Of a DNA stretch of 64,000 nucleotides, positions 42,572 through 51,841 are shown piece after piece. The position numbers were made by a program, and so were the translations under genes. Each line of letters opens with the position of its first letter. Within the stretch, counting starts at the first letter, position 1. The notes below the pieces were generated by a model. That model saw only the letters and a list, made by a program, of their open reading frames with translations, made no database searches and had not been told where the DNA came from. Source of the stretch: Marinilabiliaceae bacterium JC040 (GTDB lineage: Bacteria > Bacteroidota > Bacteroidia > Bacteroidales > Marinifilaceae); NCBI GenBank assembly GCA_022496785.1, contig SNAP01000001.1:310001-374000 (forward strand), written 5' to 3'.

Positions 42572-43942
42572 ATGTTGCAAGAAATATTAGAGGCACGTGA
42601 AGATAGAGCTGTATTAAGAGATTCTGTTGCAGACGGTCGATACATTACTATTAGTTTGTCTCTAAATATCCCAGGTTATCCTAAATCTAATAAGTTAATA
42701 CATTCTGTATTTTCTGAAATAGTATGTTCTCTTTTAGATTATCTACTTGCTAGTAGAATATCTTTTTCAAATGATCTATCCATAAATAAAGAAGATGCCG
42801 CAGGTGATTTCTTTATAACTCCTATATTAAGTACAGATTTATCTGGTAGAGAAGTTAAGAATTTAATGGAGCAATTTGAGCAAGAACATCAATTGTCACG
42901 TTTGATTGATGTTGATGTTTTTGATGAAAATGCAATGCCGATATCTTCTGGAAAAGAGAAAAAGTGTATTCTTTGTACAAATTCTGCTATATCGTGCATG
43001 AGAGAGCAACGTCATTCTATGGATGATATTCGAGATTTTATAAAGAATCAATTCGAAGATTATATTAATTCTTTACGTAAGAATAGAATTAAGAAGAAGA
43101 TGGTTTCTTATGCTACTAGGGCTCTTTTATATGAGGTGAGTGTATCCCCTAAACCTGGTTTAGTAGATAGAATTTCTAGTGGAAGTCATACTGATATGGA
43201 TTTTTTTAGTTTCTTAAATTCATCTTCTGCTCTTGCAATTTATTGGTCAGAAATTGCTGAATTAGCTTATAATTGGGATGGTAAAGAGCATGAAAAGACT
43301 CTTAAAGATCTAAGATGTTTGGGTATCGAGATGGAGAGAGAGATGTTAGATTCAACTCAGGGTGTAAATACACAGAAAGGAGCTATCTTTATTTTAGGTT
43401 TTATTGTTTTTGCATCATCTTATCTTCTTTATAAGTTTGAGGAAATAAAAGAGAATCCTTTAAGAGAAATAATAGCTTTTTTCAATAAAGATCTTGTTGA
43501 TAAAGAATTGCTTTCTACTTCCGAAAAGTCTAGTCATGGTGAAGAAGTTTTTAGTACTTATGGAAGAAAATTAGGAGGAGGAATTAGGCAAGAAATGGAA
43601 CAAGCTCTTCCTATAGTTTTTAATATAGCTCTTCCCTATTTAAATAGCTTTAAAGATTCAAATAGTGATGGTTCATTAGTTAATGATAGATTGTTAAGAA
43701 CTTTACTTTTAATAATGTCTGAGAATGATGATACAAATATTCTATATCGTTCAAATCTTAATGTTCTAGAAGCTATAAAAATTAAATCGTTAGAATGTTT
43801 TAACAGCGAAGAAGATCTGTTATTTGGTAAGTATATAAATTTATTAGACTTTTGTAAAGAGCATAATGTATCACCTGGAGGTTCTGCAGATATGCTTTCA
43901 GCAACATATTTTATTTATTTAATACAAAAAGAGAGAATCTAG
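42572..43942 (+). CDS. citXG: Fused CitX-CitG: citrate lyase prosthetic group synthesis and attachment
   Basis: Two enzymes are joined in one 456-residue chain. The N-terminal part (about 1-165) is CitX, which transfers the prosthetic group to apo-CitD. It has REDRAVLRDS near the start and the cysteine-containing CILCTNSAISCMREQRHS (about 131-148). The C-terminal part (about 175-456) is CitG, which makes triphosphoribosyl-dephospho-CoA from dephospho-CoA and ATP. It has YEVSVSPKPGLVDRISSGSH (about 187-206) and NTQKGAIFILG. Such fusions are known from other citrate lyase clusters. citC follows two bases later. Confidence 0.9.
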   Translation: MLQEILEAREDRAVLRDSVADGRYITISLSLNIPGYPKSNKLIHSVFSEIVCSLLDYLLASRISFSNDLSINKEDAAGDFFITPILSTDLSGREVKNLMEQFEQEHQLSRLIDVDVFDENAMPISSGKEKKCILCTNSAISCMREQRHSMDDIRDFIKNQFEDYINSLRKNRIKKKMVSYATRALLYEVSVSPKPGLVDRISSGSHTDMDFFSFLNSSSALAIYWSEIAELAYNWDGKEHEKTLKDLRCLGIEMEREMLDSTQGVNTQKGAIFILGFIVFASSYLLYKFEEIKENPLREIIAFFNKDLVDKELLSTSEKSSHGEEVFSTYGRKLGGGIRQEMEQALPIVFNIALPYLNSFKDSNSDGSLVNDRLLRTLLLIMSENDDTNILYRSNLNVLEAIKIKSLECFNSEEDLLFGKYINLLDFCKEHNVSPGGSADMLSATYFIYLIQKERI

Positions 43943-43944
43943 AT

Positions 43945-45012
43945 ATGAGTGATAATTGTTTTAATTTTAATGTTATTGAAGCATCTTTAAATAGTTCATT
44001 CGATTTAAAGCAGATAAAGAAAATAACAGATAAATATAATATTGAGTATAATCCAAAGGAAGTTGATAAGACAATTATTTTAGAGACTGAGGATGGAGAT
44101 ATAGTAGGAACAGCTTCTACTGATGGTAATATTATTAAGGCTGTTGTTGTAGACGATAAGTATCAAGGAAGTAATGCTTTTTCCGTTTTAATATCTTCTC
44201 TTTCTGAGGAATTAAGTCAAGAATACAAGCATATATTTATATACACTCATCCTAAAAATAAGCAAATATTTACTGGTTTAGGTTTTAAATGTATTGCTGA
44301 AGCGCCACCATATTATTCTCTTTATGAATTTGGATTTAGTACTATTGATAAGTATAAAAAATATCTAGAAACAAAGCTTGTAACTAGTGCTAAGAATTCT
44401 GCATGTATTGTAATGAATTGTAATCCTTTCACTCTTGGGCACCAATATCTAATAGAGAAAGCTGCTAAAGAAAGTGATGCTGTTTATGTATTTATTGTAG
44501 AAACAGATAAATCGTTATTTCCTTTCAAAACAAGATGGGATTTAGTAGAAAAAGGAGTTGCGCATTTAGATAATGTGGTACTTGTTAAGACAGATGATTA
44601 TTTGGTTTCAAAAGTATCTTTCCCTAGTTATTTTCTAAAAGATAAAGGAGCTAGTGAGATAACAGATAATCAAGCTCGCTTAGATTTAATGGTATTTTTA
44701 AATCATATAGTGCCAGTTCTGAATATAAAGAAAAGATATGTGGGTACAGAAAATTATTGTCCAGTAACTTCTGCTTATAATAAACAAATGCATTTATTGT
44801 TACCAGAACATAATGTAGAAGTAGTAGAGGTAGAAAGAAAATCTTTAAAAGAAGATGATTATATCTCTGCATCACAAATTAGAGAGGCTGTCAAGAATGA
44901 CGATTGGGATTCTATTAAAGATAGAGTACCTAAAACTACATACGATTTTCTTGTTTCTGAAGCTGCAAAGCCAATAGTAGAAAAGATAAAAAATAGTGAT
45001 TCTCGTCACTAA
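43945..45012 (+). CDS. citC: [Citrate (pro-3S)-lyase] ligase
   Basis: CitC activates citrate lyase by acetylating the thiol of its prosthetic group with acetate and ATP. The N-terminal half (about 40-135) is a GNAT-like domain that ends in THPKNKQIFTGLGFKCI. The C-terminal half is a nucleotidyltransferase with NCNPFTLGHQYLIEKAA (about 155-171) and ISASQIREAV (about 310-319). The 355 residues are standard. It is the last gene of the block, two bases after citXG, and meets a convergent M23 peptidase gene five bases on. Its place at the 3' end differs from Klebsiella and E. coli, where citC comes first. Confidence 0.94.
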   Translation: MSDNCFNFNVIEASLNSSFDLKQIKKITDKYNIEYNPKEVDKTIILETEDGDIVGTASTDGNIIKAVVVDDKYQGSNAFSVLISSLSEELSQEYKHIFIYTHPKNKQIFTGLGFKCIAEAPPYYSLYEFGFSTIDKYKKYLETKLVTSAKNSACIVMNCNPFTLGHQYLIEKAAKESDAVYVFIVETDKSLFPFKTRWDLVEKGVAHLDNVVLVKTDDYLVSKVSFPSYFLKDKGASEITDNQARLDLMVFLNHIVPVLNIKKRYVGTENYCPVTSAYNKQMHLLLPEHNVEVVEVERKSLKEDDYISASQIREAVKNDDWDSIKDRVPKTTYDFLVSEAAKPIVEKIKNSDSRH

Positions 45013-45017
45013 AGATA

Positions 45018-45938
45018 TTAGAAAGTTTTGTTGGGATCAATAATTTGATCTTTATAATAAACTTCATAGTGAAGGTGATTGCCTGTGCTGTTTCCACTTG
45101 AACCAACATAGCCAATCACTTCTCCTTTTTTCACTTTCTGATTGTTCTTAACAATAGTTCTGCACATATGAGCATATCCAGTTTTATAACCATTTAAGTG
45201 ATTAATTTTCACAAAAATTCCATACCCATCATTATATCCTGCATATGTTATTATGCCGTTTGCACTAGCAATAATAGGAGTATTTTTATTTGCAGCTAAA
45301 TCAATTCCTCTATGAAATTTCATTCTTCCATATATAGGATGTTTACGCCAACCAAATGGAGAAGAAATCCGTATATAGTGTGTAGGGAAACCATGTGGAA
45401 TATTATTCTTACTGACTTCTTTTCTTTTAGGTTTTCTAGGTGTATGTATTGTCTTCTTAAGAGGTTTATCAGTTTTTTTTAGAATAAAGTTTAAGTGTTT
45501 AAGATCTTTTAGTAAAGAAATAATCTTTTTTGGATCTTTACTTATTTCTTTAAATATTGATGGTTCTAATTTCTTGATATTATATTTTTCCCAATTTAAT
45601 AGTTTTAATTGTTTCTTTGAATTAGATTCTCCTTTTTTGGGCCTTAAGTTTAGAGGTAAATCTATGATATGTATTTTGTCATCAAAGGTCATTAAATTGA
45701 TAGATCTTATATCTCTATCTAGATATTTTAAGTAGTTATTCTTAAATTCAGAAAACTCTTTCAGATAGTTTTGTTTAAACTTATTATATTCTTTTTGTCG
45801 TTTCTTTTTAAACTTATTGTATTCTTGTTGTGTTTGTTTGTAGTATTTGTTAATTGTAGAATTGAATGTTTGTGCTTTGCATTCACTACTAATTACAATT
45901 ATGAATATTATAAGAATAAAATATTTTAGAGTTTTCAT
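45018..45938 (-). CDS. M23 family metallopeptidase (exported)
   Basis: This is a lysostaphin-like zinc endopeptidase that probably cuts peptidoglycan cross-links. The signal peptide is MKTLKYFILIIFIIVISSE. A Lys/Tyr-rich helical repeat (about 25-65, QKEYNKFKQ units) acts as coiled-coil spacer. The M23 domain (about 195-306) has the zinc ligands in KFHRGIDLAA and in GNHLHYEVY; a GYAHM segment is also present. I start at the ATG at 45938 because it gives the clean signal. A start at 45953 would overlap ung. It is last in a minus-strand run after ung. Confidence 0.88.
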   Translation of the reverse strand: MKTLKYFILIIFIIVISSECKAQTFNSTINKYYKQTQQEYNKFKKKRQKEYNKFKQNYLKEFSEFKNNYLKYLDRDIRSINLMTFDDKIHIIDLPLNLRPKKGESNSKKQLKLLNWEKYNIKKLEPSIFKEISKDPKKIISLLKDLKHLNFILKKTDKPLKKTIHTPRKPKRKEVSKNNIPHGFPTHYIRISSPFGWRKHPIYGRMKFHRGIDLAANKNTPIIASANGIITYAGYNDGYGIFVKINHLNGYKTGYAHMCRTIVKNNQKVKKGEVIGYVGSSGNSTGNHLHYEVYYKDQIIDPNKTF

Positions 45939-45946
45939 ATTTTGCA

Positions 45947-46606
45947 TTACCAATTAATACTTTTAATATTCTTAGATTCTAGGTATTCATTTGTTTTAGA
46001 AAAATGTTTACACCCAAAGAATCCTCTATATGCAGAAAGAGGTGAAGGATGAACTGATTTAAGAATGCAGTGTTTATTTTCATCAATAAGATTTGCTTTC
46101 TTCTGAGCGTATGCCCCCCAAAGAAGAAAAACAATATTTTCTCTTTCATCAGCAATCTTTTTTATAACAGCATCAGTGAATTGTTCCCATCCTTTTTTCT
46201 GATGAGAACCTGCTTTATGGGCTTCAACAGTTAGAGTTGCATTAATCATGAATACACCTTGTTTTGCCCATTCTTCAAGATTTCCACTTGTAGGTATTTC
46301 TTTATTTAAATCTTCATTAATTTCTTTAAAGATATTCCTTAATGAAGGAGGAATTTTCTCTCCATCAGGTACAGAGAAAGCAAGTCCATGAGCTGCTCCA
46401 GGAGTATGGTATGGATCTTGTCCAAGAATTACAACTTTAATATCATCAAAATCACACTTGTCAAAAGCGTTGAAGACTAATTCTTTTTCTGGAAAAATAG
46501 TTTTATTTGAGTATTCTTCTTTCACAAAAGACATTAAGTTGATATAGTAATCTTTATTTAATTCACTTGAAAGAATATTTGTCCATTTATTGCTTAATGT
46601 AAACAT
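45947..46606 (-). CDS. ung: Uracil-DNA glycosylase
   Basis: Ung (family 1) removes uracil from DNA to start base excision repair. The water-activating motif GQDPYHTPGAAHGLAFSVP (Asp at residue 64) and the DNA-intercalation motif HPSPLSAYRGFFG are both complete. The 219 residues are standard. It precedes the M23 peptidase gene by 8 bases on the minus strand. The 83-base gap upstream has no clear consensus promoter. Confidence 0.96.
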   Translation of the reverse strand: MFTLSNKWTNILSSELNKDYYINLMSFVKEEYSNKTIFPEKELVFNAFDKCDFDDIKVVILGQDPYHTPGAAHGLAFSVPDGEKIPPSLRNIFKEINEDLNKEIPTSGNLEEWAKQGVFMINATLTVEAHKAGSHQKKGWEQFTDAVIKKIADERENIVFLLWGAYAQKKANLIDENKHCILKSVHPSPLSAYRGFFGCKHFSKTNEYLESKNIKSINW

Positions 46607-46689
46607 AGTTCGAAATTGAATGTTCTTAATTTAGTATCAATAATTATTTATTTTGAATTAAATTATTGAAAGAAAAGATATTGATTTGT

Positions 46690-47793
46690 TTATTTAATAG
46701 AAATATGGAAAAGTTTAGGCCACTTCTTACCTGTTATGAATATACGTTTAGTTTTACTGTCATATGCAATTCCATTCAAAACACATTCTTTACTTGCAAG
46801 TTGGCTCTTTTCTCTTGAAGATAGTAAGTTTTGAAGATAAATATCCCCTTCAACAACTCCTGTGTTTGGATTTATAATTACTATTCTATCTGTCATCCAA
46901 ACATTAGCGTATATCTTTCCATTAATATACTCCAATTCGTTAAGTTTCTCTACTGGGCCTTTATTATCGTATACTTCAATTTCTTTTTCTTCTTGAAAAG
47001 AATCAGGATTTATGGTGTATAGTTTGTTTGAACCATCACTCATAATTAACTTATCACCTAAAGTAGTAATTCCCCAACCTTGAGTAGAATAGTTAAATTC
47101 ATATTCAAGAGAGAAAGTTTTAATGTCATAAACAAAACCTTTACCAGATGTCCATGTTAGTTGTATTATTTTATCTTTATATACAGTAATTCCTTCTCCA
47201 AATAATTCAGGATTTATGTCTAATACAGAAATTTCTTTATTCCCTCCGTCTAGGTCTATCTTTTTTATACATGAATGTCCTGTACCTCCAGTTCCTTCAT
47301 ACATATAACCATTGTGAAACACAAGACCTTGAGTATAATCATTTGTATTGTGTTTATATGTCTTGATCACCTTAAATGAATGTCTTTTAGGAGCTTTGTT
47401 TGGGAAGATAGTTAAGTATCTTACAGTTAAACCCTGTTTATTATCTTTGTGATAAGCAATAGCCTTTAAAGACGTTTTCCCAACAGTACAATTTTTAAAA
47501 GAGTAATTAAAAGAATAAGGAGCTTTATATAGAGTCTTAATTTTATTTCCAGATAAGAAAATATCTATAGAATCAGCTTTTTCTCCTTTCTTTAAATTTA
47601 AAGAAAGAGAAATCTTAGTATTCATTTTTATTTTAGCATGATTAGCAGGAGAAGAAAATTCCAAACTTTTAATATACTCTACAGTTTCGACATTAGAGCT
47701 TATGCTATTAACATTGGTACTCTTAACTTTCTTGTTATTGTTACAAGAGATAAGAATAATGGTTGTAATAAACAGAATAATAAGATTTCTCAT
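46690..47793 (-). CDS. Glutaminyl-peptide cyclotransferase, lipoprotein
   Basis: This is a plant-type glutaminyl cyclase with a five-bladed propeller, which converts N-terminal Gln to pyroglutamate. The lipoprotein signal is MRNLIILFITTIILISC (Cys 17), which sets the start at 47793. A longer frame from 47829 would overlap cysS. After a beta-sandwich linker (about 40-125) comes the catalytic domain. It contains YTQGLVFHNGYMYEGTGG, with the conserved Thr-Gln-Gly and Glu residues, then LTWTSGKGFVYD and NELEYINGKIYANVWMTD. The 367 residues fit Bacteroidota members. Confidence 0.87.
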   Translation of the reverse strand: MRNLIILFITTIILISCNNNKKVKSTNVNSISSNVETVEYIKSLEFSSPANHAKIKMNTKISLSLNLKKGEKADSIDIFLSGNKIKTLYKAPYSFNYSFKNCTVGKTSLKAIAYHKDNKQGLTVRYLTIFPNKAPKRHSFKVIKTYKHNTNDYTQGLVFHNGYMYEGTGGTGHSCIKKIDLDGGNKEISVLDINPELFGEGITVYKDKIIQLTWTSGKGFVYDIKTFSLEYEFNYSTQGWGITTLGDKLIMSDGSNKLYTINPDSFQEEKEIEVYDNKGPVEKLNELEYINGKIYANVWMTDRIVIINPNTGVVEGDIYLQNLLSSREKSQLASKECVLNGIAYDSKTKRIFITGKKWPKLFHISIK

Positions 47794-47806
47794 ATAGTAT
47801 AAAATA

Positions 47807-49282
47807 TTAGTTAGCAAGTTTCCATTCAACTCCTTCAGCAGTATCTTTAATTTCGATTCCTGCCTCTTTAAATTTATCCCTTACAGCATCAGCAGTTGCC
47901 CAATCTTTATTAGCTTTTGCAGTCTTTCTAATTTCTATAAGAGTTTCAACTAATTTCTCAAGAGTTTCATTATTTCCAGAATTAGATTCTTCTGAAGGAA
48001 GTAAACCTAAAATATCAAAAGCAAAATCATTATATAATTTTGTAAGTTCTTCAAGTCCTTCTTTATCAATAGATTCTTTTCCAGATATTATTGTATTAAT
48101 GATTTTAACACCTTCAAATAAATGAGAAATAAGAATAGGAGTATTCATATCATCATTTAAAGCTGCAAAGCATTTTTCTTTTAAAGCATTTACGTCTACA
48201 CTTGATTTGTCGCTTGCTGTAATCTTTTTTATAGAGTCAACAGCATTCATAAGTCTTTTATATCCTTTTTCAGCAGCTTTTAATGCTTCATTAGAGAAAT
48301 CAAGTGGACTTCTATAGTGAGCTTGAAGCATAAAGAATCTAACAGTCATTGGAGAATATGCTTGTTCTAATACATCATTATCTCCAGAGAATAGTTGATC
48401 TAAAGTAATAAAGTTACCTAAAGATTTACCCATTTTCTGACCGTTAATAGTTACCATATTATTATGCATCCAATAGCTAACAGGATCGTGACCATAAGCA
48501 GCAGTAGATTGAGCAATCTCACATTCGTGATGTGGAAATTGAAGATCAAGTCCTCCTCCATGAATATCAAATCTATCACCAAGATATTTTTGACTCATAC
48601 AAGAACACTCAAGATGCCATCCAGGGAAGCCATCACTCCATCTTGAAGGCCAACGCATTATATGTTCTGCTGAAGCTTTTTTCCATAGAGCAAAATCAAA
48701 TGGTTTTCTTTTTTCTGATTGTCCATCTAAAGTTCTAGTGTTAGCTTGTAAGTCTTCGATATTTCTTCCAGATAATTTTCCATAGTGGAATTCCTTATTA
48801 TATGCTTCAACATCAAAATATACAGAACCATCACTTTCATAAGCAAATCCATTTTCAAGAATCTTTTCTACTAATGCTTGTTGTTCAATAATGTGTCCAG
48901 AAGCTCTTGGTTCAATACTTGGTTTTAAAGTATTTAAATCATCCATATTCTTATGGTATCTGTCAGTGAAATACTGAACAATTTCCATAGGTTCAAGTTC
49001 TTCTAGTCTTGCTTTCTTAGCAATCTTATCTTCACCTTCATCAGCATCATTTACTAAATGGCCAACATCAGTGATATTTCTAACAAATCTAACCTTGTAT
49101 CCTAAATATTTAAGATATCTAAATAACAAGTCAAATGTAATAGCTGGACGAGCATGTCCTAGATGGGCATCACCATACACTGTTGGACCACATACATAAA
49201 GTCCTACGAAAGGAGGATTAAGTGGTTTGAACTCTTCTTTTTTCCTACTTAAAGTATTGTATAAAATAAGATTAGATTCCAT
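47807..49282 (-). CDS. cysS: Cysteinyl-tRNA synthetase
   Basis: This class I synthetase charges tRNA-Cys. The zinc and substrate site begins with [18 protein letters not shown] (about 29-46), where GHAR corresponds to the HIGH motif. LECSCMS and HHECEIAQS supply further zinc ligands. KMGKSLGNF is the KMSKS equivalent. The 491 residues are normal. A -7-like element lies 29 bases upstream. The glutaminyl cyclase gene follows 13 bases after the stop. Confidence 0.97.
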   Translation of the reverse strand: MESNLILYNTLSRKKEEFKPLNPPFVGLYVCGPTVYGDAHLGHARPAITFDLLFRYLKYLGYKVRFVRNITDVGHLVNDADEGEDKIAKKARLEELEPMEIVQYFTDRYHKNMDDLNTLKPSIEPRASGHIIEQQALVEKILENGFAYESDGSVYFDVEAYNKEFHYGKLSGRNIEDLQANTRTLDGQSEKRKPFDFALWKKASAEHIMRWPSRWSDGFPGWHLECSCMSQKYLGDRFDIHGGGLDLQFPHHECEIAQSTAAYGHDPVSYWMHNNMVTINGQKMGKSLGNFITLDQLFSGDNDVLEQAYSPMTVRFFMLQAHYRSPLDFSNEALKAAEKGYKRLMNAVDSIKKITASDKSSVDVNALKEKCFAALNDDMNTPILISHLFEGVKIINTIISGKESIDKEGLEELTKLYNDFAFDILGLLPSEESNSGNNETLEKLVETLIEIRKTAKANKDWATADAVRDKFKEAGIEIKDTAEGVEWKLAN

Positions 49283-49310
49283 TTAAAATACGTTTTTAAA
49301 ATTATTAGTA

Positions 49311-49318
49311 CAAAACTA
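49311..49318 (-). promoter_or_regulatory. -7 promoter element (TAGTTTTG) for cysS
   Basis: On the minus strand TAGTTTTG fits TAnnTTTG, 29 bases before the cysS ATG. No good -33 element is seen. Confidence 0.45.
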
Positions 49319-49445
49319 TTGTTTTTATCTTATTATTAGGACTATATGGGATAGATTTTTTCTCTTTTTATACAATTATTAGAGATATTTTGTATAAAAT
49401 AACAATAAAGACTAAATTGCTCACATAAAAAGTAAATAAAATAGT

Positions 49446-50024
49446 ATGAAAAAATTTTATAGAATCTTACTTATATTAGTTGGTTTATCAGTACTTATCT
49501 ACTTGATAGCAAATAAAATCTCTAATGATGAAGGTTTAGTAAAGGGAAAATATCATTCTAGTGTAATATTAAAATTGTTTAGTATAAAAACTAGTAATGA
49601 TTTTATTATTGACATTCCTGAAGAGAAGACCAGTTGTGTTTTAGATAGTGTAAAACTTGATACTATTTCTCCTTTTGCTTATGGAAAATTTGTAAATAAA
49701 GAAGTAAAGGGTACTGTATTGTTGAATTGGAGGTTCTTAACACCATGTTCTTCTAGTGACAACGATATCTTTAATTTTGTTGCACCTTTTATTGTAAATT
49801 CAGGAGGCTCAGGGAACTTTTATTATTTAGGTTTCTTTACATTAAATTATAAAGAACAAACGATTACTCATAAAAAATCTGTTTATCTAGGAGATAGAGT
49901 CGTAATAAAAGGAATTAAATTATTTGAAGATACTTATTTCAAAGTAAAATTACTTAAGCATGGATCTAAACAGTCGTATGCTGAAGAACCGAAAAGCGAA
50001 GAAATATTAGACATTAAGATATAA
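49446..50024 (+). CDS. Membrane-anchored or exported protein of unknown function
   Basis: One hydrophobic helix near the N-terminus (about 5-22, ILLILVGLSVLIYLIA) is followed by a soluble domain of about 165 residues rich in beta strands. There is a Cys pair (about 63 and 96) and a GGSGNFYYLGFFTLNY stretch. No family is recognised. It is flanked by cysS, divergent, and a terminator plus tRNA gene, so it is a single-gene transcript. Codon use resembles its neighbours. Confidence 0.6.
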   Translation: MKKFYRILLILVGLSVLIYLIANKISNDEGLVKGKYHSSVILKLFSIKTSNDFIIDIPEEKTSCVLDSVKLDTISPFAYGKFVNKEVKGTVLLNWRFLTPCSSSDNDIFNFVAPFIVNSGGSGNFYYLGFFTLNYKEQTITHKKSVYLGDRVVIKGIKLFEDTYFKVKLLKHGSKQSYAEEPKSEEILDIKI

Positions 50025-50027
50025 AAT

Positions 50028-50068
50028 AAAGCCTAGTTGTACATATAATAATGTATACTAGGCTTTTT
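50028..50068 (+). terminator. Intrinsic terminator after the unknown membrane protein gene
   Basis: Arms aaagcctag (50028-50036) and ctaggcttt (50058-50066), extended by tgtacat/atgtata pairing inside, are followed by TTT. Confidence 0.8.
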
Positions 50069-50072
50069 TATG

Positions 50073-50144
50073 TGATCCCACCAAGAATCGAACTTGGATC
50101 TAAAGTTTAGGAAACTTTTGTTTTATCCGTTAAACTATGGGACC
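50073..50144 (-). tRNA. tRNA-Arg (anticodon CCT)
   Basis: The minus strand folds as a tRNA. The acceptor stem GGTCCCA pairs with TGGGATC. The anticodon stem AAAGT/ACTTT encloses TTCCTAA with anticodon CCT (codon AGG). The T arm is CCAAG/CTTGG around TTCGATT. CCA is not encoded. Confidence 0.93.
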
Positions 50145-50308
50145 TTAAGTGCAAGCAAAAATATCTATTTAATAATTAACAACAAAATATTCCCAAAAGA
50201 ATATATTTCTAAACAAATCTAAAGAAATACTATATATCTATTTATTATAAAAATAGAGTGATTGTTATAAATTGTTAGATGTTGGTACTAAATCTTTTAT
50301 GATTGAAA

Positions 50309-50316
50309 TATATTTG
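50309..50316 (+). promoter_or_regulatory. -7 promoter element (TATATTTG) upstream of aminotransferase
   Basis: TATATTTG matches TAnnTTTG. It lies in the 289-base gap before the aminotransferase at 50434 and implies a leader of about 115 bases. A TTGG 24 bases upstream is a weak -33 candidate. Nothing else in the gap is recognised. Confidence 0.4.
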
Positions 50317-50433
50317 CCCGATATTAGTTTTAATTATTAAGTTTTGTGTAGGTTTGCATTCAAAAATTATTACTACATTCGTGACGTAGTTATAAATAGA
50401 ACAAATTATTTAAATATAAAGAATTAATATATC

Positions 50434-51654
50434 ATGATTAGCGATCTTAAAGAAATCATCTCTATTAATGCTAAAGGGATGAAACGTTCGGCTATTAGAG
50501 AATTATTAAAATTAACTCAAAAGCCTGAAATTATTTCTTTTGCTGGTGGACTTCCTGCTAAAGAAACTTTCCCAATAGAAGAATTAGTAGAAATTACTAA
50601 AGATGTTTTAGAAAACGATGGAGCATCTGCTCTTCAATATGGATCTACAGAAGGTGATCCTACTTTACTTAAAGCTCTTGTTGACAGATACAATAATCAA
50701 GGTTTAAACATTACTAAGGATAATCTTTGTATTTTAACTTCTTCTCAACAAGCTTTAGATTTAGTTGCAAAGATTTTCTGTAATCCAGGTGATAAAGTTA
50801 TTGTTGGTCTTCCTTCATATTTAGGTGGTCTAGGAGCATTTACTGCTTATGGTGCTGAACCTGTAGGAATCCTTCACGATGAAAAAGGTATGAGAGCAGA
50901 CTTATTAGAAGCTAAGTTAGAAGAATTAACTAAAGCTGGTGATAAGCCTAAATTTATGTACGTAATTCCTGACTTCCAAAATCCAGCAGGTGTTACAATG
51001 CCTCTTGAAAGAAGAAAAGAAATTTTAGCTATTGCTAAGAAATATGATCTTCTTGTTGTTGAGGATAGCCCATATAGAGAATTGCGTTTCGAAGGTGAAG
51101 CTCAACCTATGTTATTTGAATTAGATAATAACGAAGGTAACGTAATCACTTTTGGTACTTTCTCAAAAATCTTTGTTCCAGGTTTCCGTATCGGTTGGGT
51201 ATTAGGTAATCCTGCAATAGTAGATTATTTTGTAAAAGCTAAACAATCTACAGACCTTTGTACTTCTCCTTTCGTACAAAAAATCTCTGCTAAATATATT
51301 GAGCAAGGTCTTTTCGATAAAAATCTTATTAAGATTATTGAAATGTACAAAGAGAAAAAAGCTGTAATGATTGATTCATTCGAGAAATATATGCCAGAAG
51401 GTGTAACATGGACTAACCCAGAAGGTGGTCTATTCTTATTCTTGAATTTACCTGAAGGACTTGATGCAGAGGAATTATTCCATATTGCTATTAAGAAAAA
51501 TGTAGCTTTCGTTCTTGGTTCAGTATTCCATTGCGATGGTAGTGGTAAAAATACAATGAGATTGAACTTCTCTTACGTATCTAAAGAAGATAATGTAGAA
51601 GGTGTTAAACGTTTAGCTCAATCTATTCAAGAATTAATGGATTCTAAGAAATAA
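50434..51654 (+). CDS. PLP-dependent aminotransferase (LysN/2-aminoadipate aminotransferase-like)
   Basis: This is a fold-type I aminotransferase of 406 residues related to the LysN/MocR-core group. Signatures are SFAGGLPAKETFP (about 35-47), LQYGSTEGDPTLLKAL, YVIPDFQNPAGVTM (about 174-187), VVEDSPYRELRF, and the PLP lysine in FGTFSKIFVPGFRIGW. There is no N-terminal DNA-binding domain. Family members act on branched-chain, aromatic or 2-aminoadipate substrates; which applies cannot be told. A terminator follows. Confidence 0.88.
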   Translation: MISDLKEIISINAKGMKRSAIRELLKLTQKPEIISFAGGLPAKETFPIEELVEITKDVLENDGASALQYGSTEGDPTLLKALVDRYNNQGLNITKDNLCILTSSQQALDLVAKIFCNPGDKVIVGLPSYLGGLGAFTAYGAEPVGILHDEKGMRADLLEAKLEELTKAGDKPKFMYVIPDFQNPAGVTMPLERRKEILAIAKKYDLLVVEDSPYRELRFEGEAQPMLFELDNNEGNVITFGTFSKIFVPGFRIGWVLGNPAIVDYFVKAKQSTDLCTSPFVQKISAKYIEQGLFDKNLIKIIEMYKEKKAVMIDSFEKYMPEGVTWTNPEGGLFLFLNLPEGLDAEELFHIAIKKNVAFVLGSVFHCDGSGKNTMRLNFSYVSKEDNVEGVKRLAQSIQELMDSKK

Positions 51655-51680
51655 GAATTATATATTCTAAATACCATATT

Positions 51681-51713
51681 AAAGCAGGTGAATATTCTTC
51701 ATCTGCTTTTTTT
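51681..51713 (+). terminator. Intrinsic terminator after the LysN-like aminotransferase gene
   Basis: Arms aaagcaggtgaa (51681-51692) and ttcatctgcttt (51698-51709) form a 12-bp stem with one G-U and a 5-base loop, followed by T residues to 51713. Confidence 0.88.
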
Positions 51714-51828
51714 GTACAAGTATATTTTTAACAATCTTTCATAAATTATACGTATTAGATATGATAATTTAACACTATTGACTTCCTTATAATCAATTAT
51801 TAATGCAGTAGAATTAGTTTCTTTTTTT

Positions 51829-51836
51829 TATTTTTG
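51829..51836 (+). promoter_or_regulatory. -7 promoter element (TATTTTTG) immediately before dtd
   Basis: TATTTTTG matches TAnnTTTG and ends five bases before the dtd ATG, so a transcript from here would be almost leaderless. No strong -33 element is visible and the surrounding T run weakens the call. Confidence 0.4.
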
Positions 51837-51841
51837 ATGCT

